DNA of 29,909 bases, from positions 1-29,909 of the IMG/VR virus record IMGVR_UViG_3300044617_000594. One strand, given 5' to 3'. The first letter of the stretch is position 1, and each line of letters begins with the position of its first letter. This document shows, piece after piece, positions 27,809 through 29,909 of the stretch. The notes under the pieces were generated by a model. The model did not search any database, was not told the DNA's origin, and saw nothing but the letters and a program-made list of their open reading frames with translations. The position numbers and the translations under genes are program-made. The DNA is from a virus.

Positions 27809-28198
27809 TTAAGTCAATGAATCGTAACTATAAATTTCCCTATCCATTTTAGTCAATCCTAATTTATTCATAACTTCGTTTGTGAACATAGGTCTGTCGT
27901 TAACCAATGGAACACCGATATATCCAAGACCTCCAGAAAGTTGAGCGTGCGCCCTCCAGTCACGCATTACTTGGATTACATCTTGCGGACGAGTATAAGC
28001 CGGGTGAAAAGCTGGATATACAACAGGAAGAAAAACATGGTCAGAATAACCAAAAAGCTCACCATTCCTGTAATGAGCGTAAACATTGACATTCGGATGT
28101 TCGATAATCTTGTGATCAAACGATTCAGCAAAGTCTTGAAGCTCATAAAATTCGTTTGTTCCTTGTCTGATGCACTTATAGTCTATTACTGGTTTCAT
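27809..28198 (-). CDS. Small virion-region protein, weakly GNAT-like
   Basis: This encodes 129 residues of mixed alpha/beta. The stretch VNVYAHYRNGELFGYSDHVFLPVVYPAFHPAYTRPQDVIQVMRDWRAHAQLSGG then YIGVPLVNDRPMFTNEVMNKLGLTKMDREIYS resembles small proteins next to podovirus internal virion genes, some with an acetyltransferase-like fold. No catalytic residue can be confirmed, so the GNAT idea is weak. Confidence 0.5.
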   Translation of the reverse strand: MKPVIDYKCIRQGTNEFYELQDFAESFDHKIIEHPNVNVYAHYRNGELFGYSDHVFLPVVYPAFHPAYTRPQDVIQVMRDWRAHAQLSGGLGYIGVPLVNDRPMFTNEVMNKLGLTKMDREIYSYDSLT

Positions 28199-28200
28199 AT

Positions 28201-28458
28201 TTATTCAGTTAATCCAACGAATGTTTCATTTCCAAGAATTTCTGTTGGAACATAATCCTTAAACTTTTCTGCCTGCTGCTGAATAACCTTATTTCTTGTT
28301 GCGTAGTTGCCACACACAACACATGGGAGGCAGTTTTGAGAATCAACAAAAACAGGGGTGGAAGAGTAAAGAGGAACAACAGGATCATCTCCAAATGGAG
28401 ATATAAACCTATTCGGGAATTCTGTAACAGTCACAGATGCGTCAACAATAGATGGCAT
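28201..28458 (-). CDS. Small cysteine-containing protein, unknown function
   Basis: This encodes 85 residues from the ATG at 28458, which begins 1 nt after the preceding stop (TAATATG); a longer in-frame reading would overlap the tail gene by about 145 nt and is disfavoured. It has a CLPCVVC cluster (about 43-49) in a hydrophobic setting, then a charged helix. The cysteines could bind zinc or take part in folding. Function unknown. Confidence 0.55.
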   Translation of the reverse strand: MPSIVDASVTVTEFPNRFISPFGDDPVVPLYSSTPVFVDSQNCLPCVVCGNYATRNKVIQQQAEKFKDYVPTEILGNETFVGLTE

Positions 28459-28459
28459 A

Positions 28460-29909
28460 TTAGCAGGGGTTTTGTTTTCTATATTGTTGCGCTGCGGCAT
28501 TCGCGGCTTGTTCTGCAAGAATTCCAGCCTGCTCCTCTGCATGCGTGAATGAAACGCTTGAAAGGAACGATGCTGCTGCTGTGGCAGAAATAAAAAATAA
28601 TCCACTTGGGCAGGGAACAGTCACAGTTTTGTATACTTTGGCAAACCAACTTTGTTGATCTGTTTTTGGAGCTTCGTATGGACTTGGCAGAAGATCAAGA
28701 GTCAATGTTGTTCCATCTTGTGCAAGCAAGCAAGACTTTGTTTCGTCAGATTGTGGAATGCCTGTTGACCTCTCACTCCATGGGTCTTGGAACATTCTTA
28801 TTGCCTCAACTCCCATTTCACCACACCACTCGACCAAAAGAGAAAATCCCTTGTCAATATCTGATGTCAAGTGTGACTCGCAAGTTTCAGACGATGCATT
28901 GCGTGTTGCTGACTCAGTAATAAGCCTTCTGTATTGGCTATTCAGAAAGCCCAACTTTTTAATCTCATTTTCGTATGGAGTATTTTGCCATTGGTAGTCC
29001 TCTGTGACAGCAAGAATTCTTTTGTCCAAAACTTTTTGATATTGCCCCTTGCTGCCGCGATACGAAACTTGCACATCAACTGTTCCACCAATCTCGCTGC
29101 ATTCAAGTTCAGAGTAGACAAACTGCTTGTAGTCGAACCCATCTCCTAAAAGTGCAGTTTCAACTTGCGCGTAAATCCTGTTGAAAATGTCTGTTGTTGT
29201 CCCGTCGGCATTGATGCTCAAATAAGAATCAACCTTGTTTGGCATGAATGATTCCCAAAGAGAAATATATGAACCATCGTTTGTGGCTGAATAATCAACA
29301 GAGAAATGAAAGCACCTTGGTTGACCACCAACAATTCCAGTAGTCCACTCAACTGGTCGCGTTCCCGTCCACACACCACACCACGCTGGTTGCCTTTGTG
29401 AACCCATTTCTGCTGCAATGGCCCAATCCATGACCATGGTCGCAGAGTTTAGAGGCTCAAGATATGGGATGCTGTAAAGAAGGTAGTTCTCAAACGAAAC
29501 TGCACATATTCCAGTTTGGTTTCCTGCCATGTATGATTTCGCACGAACCATCTCGACATCTTTGTAGAGAACCTGTGAAGATAGGTAGGCATTGCCAGCA
29601 ACATCAGCAGACACAAGCCCACCCTGCGAGAACCACCACATTTGACCAGCTTGAAAGGCAATCGACTTACCAGCTATACAACCAATGTTTGGAAAAAGAA
29701 TAGTCAGAAAGTTCGCTGTGCTTGCCCAAGTGGCTCTATCGTAGATTCCGCTTGATAGCGCATAGGTTTCCCTGTCTGTGAAAACATACAATTTCACATC
29801 GTTGTTCTGTCCTACATAATTGACAAGTGCTGTAACTGGTCTGGTGAACGAAAAGTCTCCACGCCCCTCTCCTGTCGTTCGTTCTTGCCAGCTTGTAGGA
29901 TCGCCCAAG
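28460..29909 (-). CDS. Tail protein with beta-propeller-like pattern (N-terminus beyond right edge)
   Basis: At least 482 residues are visible, and the frame enters from the right edge, so the true start lies outside. The first 240 residues alternate short strands with Trp/Tyr and Gly (DVKLYVFTDRETYALS, MWWFSQGGLVSADVAGNAYLSSQVL, ENYLLYSIPYL), like the tail nozzle/hub propellers of podoviruses (T7 gp12, P22 gp10 type). A central domain (about 245-380) has strands such as VDVQVSYRGSKGQYQKV, and the C-terminus is an Ala/Gln helix ending NPC. It is likely a tail tube or nozzle component, upstream of the ejection-like genes. Confidence 0.65.
   Translation of the reverse strand, partial: LGDPTSWQERTTGEGRGDFSFTRPVTALVNYVGQNNDVKLYVFTDRETYALSSGIYDRATWASTANFLTILFPNIGCIAGKSIAFQAGQMWWFSQGGLVSADVAGNAYLSSQVLYKDVEMVRAKSYMAGNQTGICAVSFENYLLYSIPYLEPLNSATMVMDWAIAAEMGSQRQPAWCGVWTGTRPVEWTTGIVGGQPRCFHFSVDYSATNDGSYISLWESFMPNKVDSYLSINADGTTTDIFNRIYAQVETALLGDGFDYKQFVYSELECSEIGGTVDVQVSYRGSKGQYQKVLDKRILAVTEDYQWQNTPYENEIKKLGFLNSQYRRLITESATRNASSETCESHLTSDIDKGFSLLVEWCGEMGVEAIRMFQDPWSERSTGIPQSDETKSCLLAQDGTTLTLDLLPSPYEAPKTDQQSWFAKVYKTVTVPCPSGLFFISATAAASFLSSVSFTHAEEQAGILAEQAANAAAQQYRKQNPC

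Overview
The window reads as part of a tailed dsDNA bacteriophage genome (Caudoviricetes), most likely podovirus-like. Genes are packed tightly with ATGA or TAATG overlaps. A phage replication and recombination module runs rightward. A small terminase, tail-fibre genes and large alanine/glutamine-rich virion proteins run leftward. Nothing seen identifies the host. Many early genes lack a clear Shine-Dalgarno and sit behind A/C-rich leaders. No integrase, repressor, rRNA, convincing tRNA or CRISPR array was found, and no DNA or RNA polymerase, lysis gene, capsid, portal or large terminase lies in the window.

Layout. (1) 1-1311, leftward: a MazG-like NTP pyrophosphohydrolase cut by the window edge, a small coiled-coil protein, a repeat-rich gap, and a Sf6-type small terminase. 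(2) 1312-1731: a 420-nt divergent control region with a good sigma70-type rightward promoter, a palindrome and several repeated boxes. (3) 1732-13317, rightward early/middle block: small orphan genes first, then a RecT-like annealing protein, a Cas4-like nuclease, a winged-helix protein and a probable replication initiator. These are followed by a TET-associated glycosyltransferase (TAGT), a DnaB-type helicase, an SSB-like protein with an acidic DIPF-type tail, zinc-ribbon mini-proteins and a RusA-like resolvase. (4) 13318-13484: a bidirectional terminator and a second palindrome between converging transcription units. (5) 13485-29909, leftward late block: tail-fibre/receptor-binding genes with a LamG-type jellyroll, a 440-nt gap with a striking three-way-junction RNA candidate, and several small orphans. 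An ERV/ALR-like fusion protein and an ATP-grasp ligase come next, then large internal virion or ejection-like proteins. A PP-loop ATPase and a cysteine-cluster protein are inserted among these, and the block ends with a tail protein cut by the right edge.

How it fits together. Rightward genes copy and recombine DNA: helicase, initiator, SSB, RecT plus nuclease, and RusA. The TAGT implies that phage DNA bases are glycosylated. The leftward block packages DNA and builds the short tail, ejection proteins and receptor-binding tip. If the genome is circular or circularly permuted, the leftward transcript probably starts near the small terminase, runs off the left end, and re-enters from the right.

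Most unusual points: the ATP-grasp / HExxE-ERV fusion pair; the PP-loop / cysteine-cluster pair inside the virion genes; the RNA candidate at 15503-15582, whose two hairpin loops are complementary; two overlapping frames with RusA features joined by an A9 slippery run; and a recurring hairpin-plus-A/C-rich leader in the early operon.
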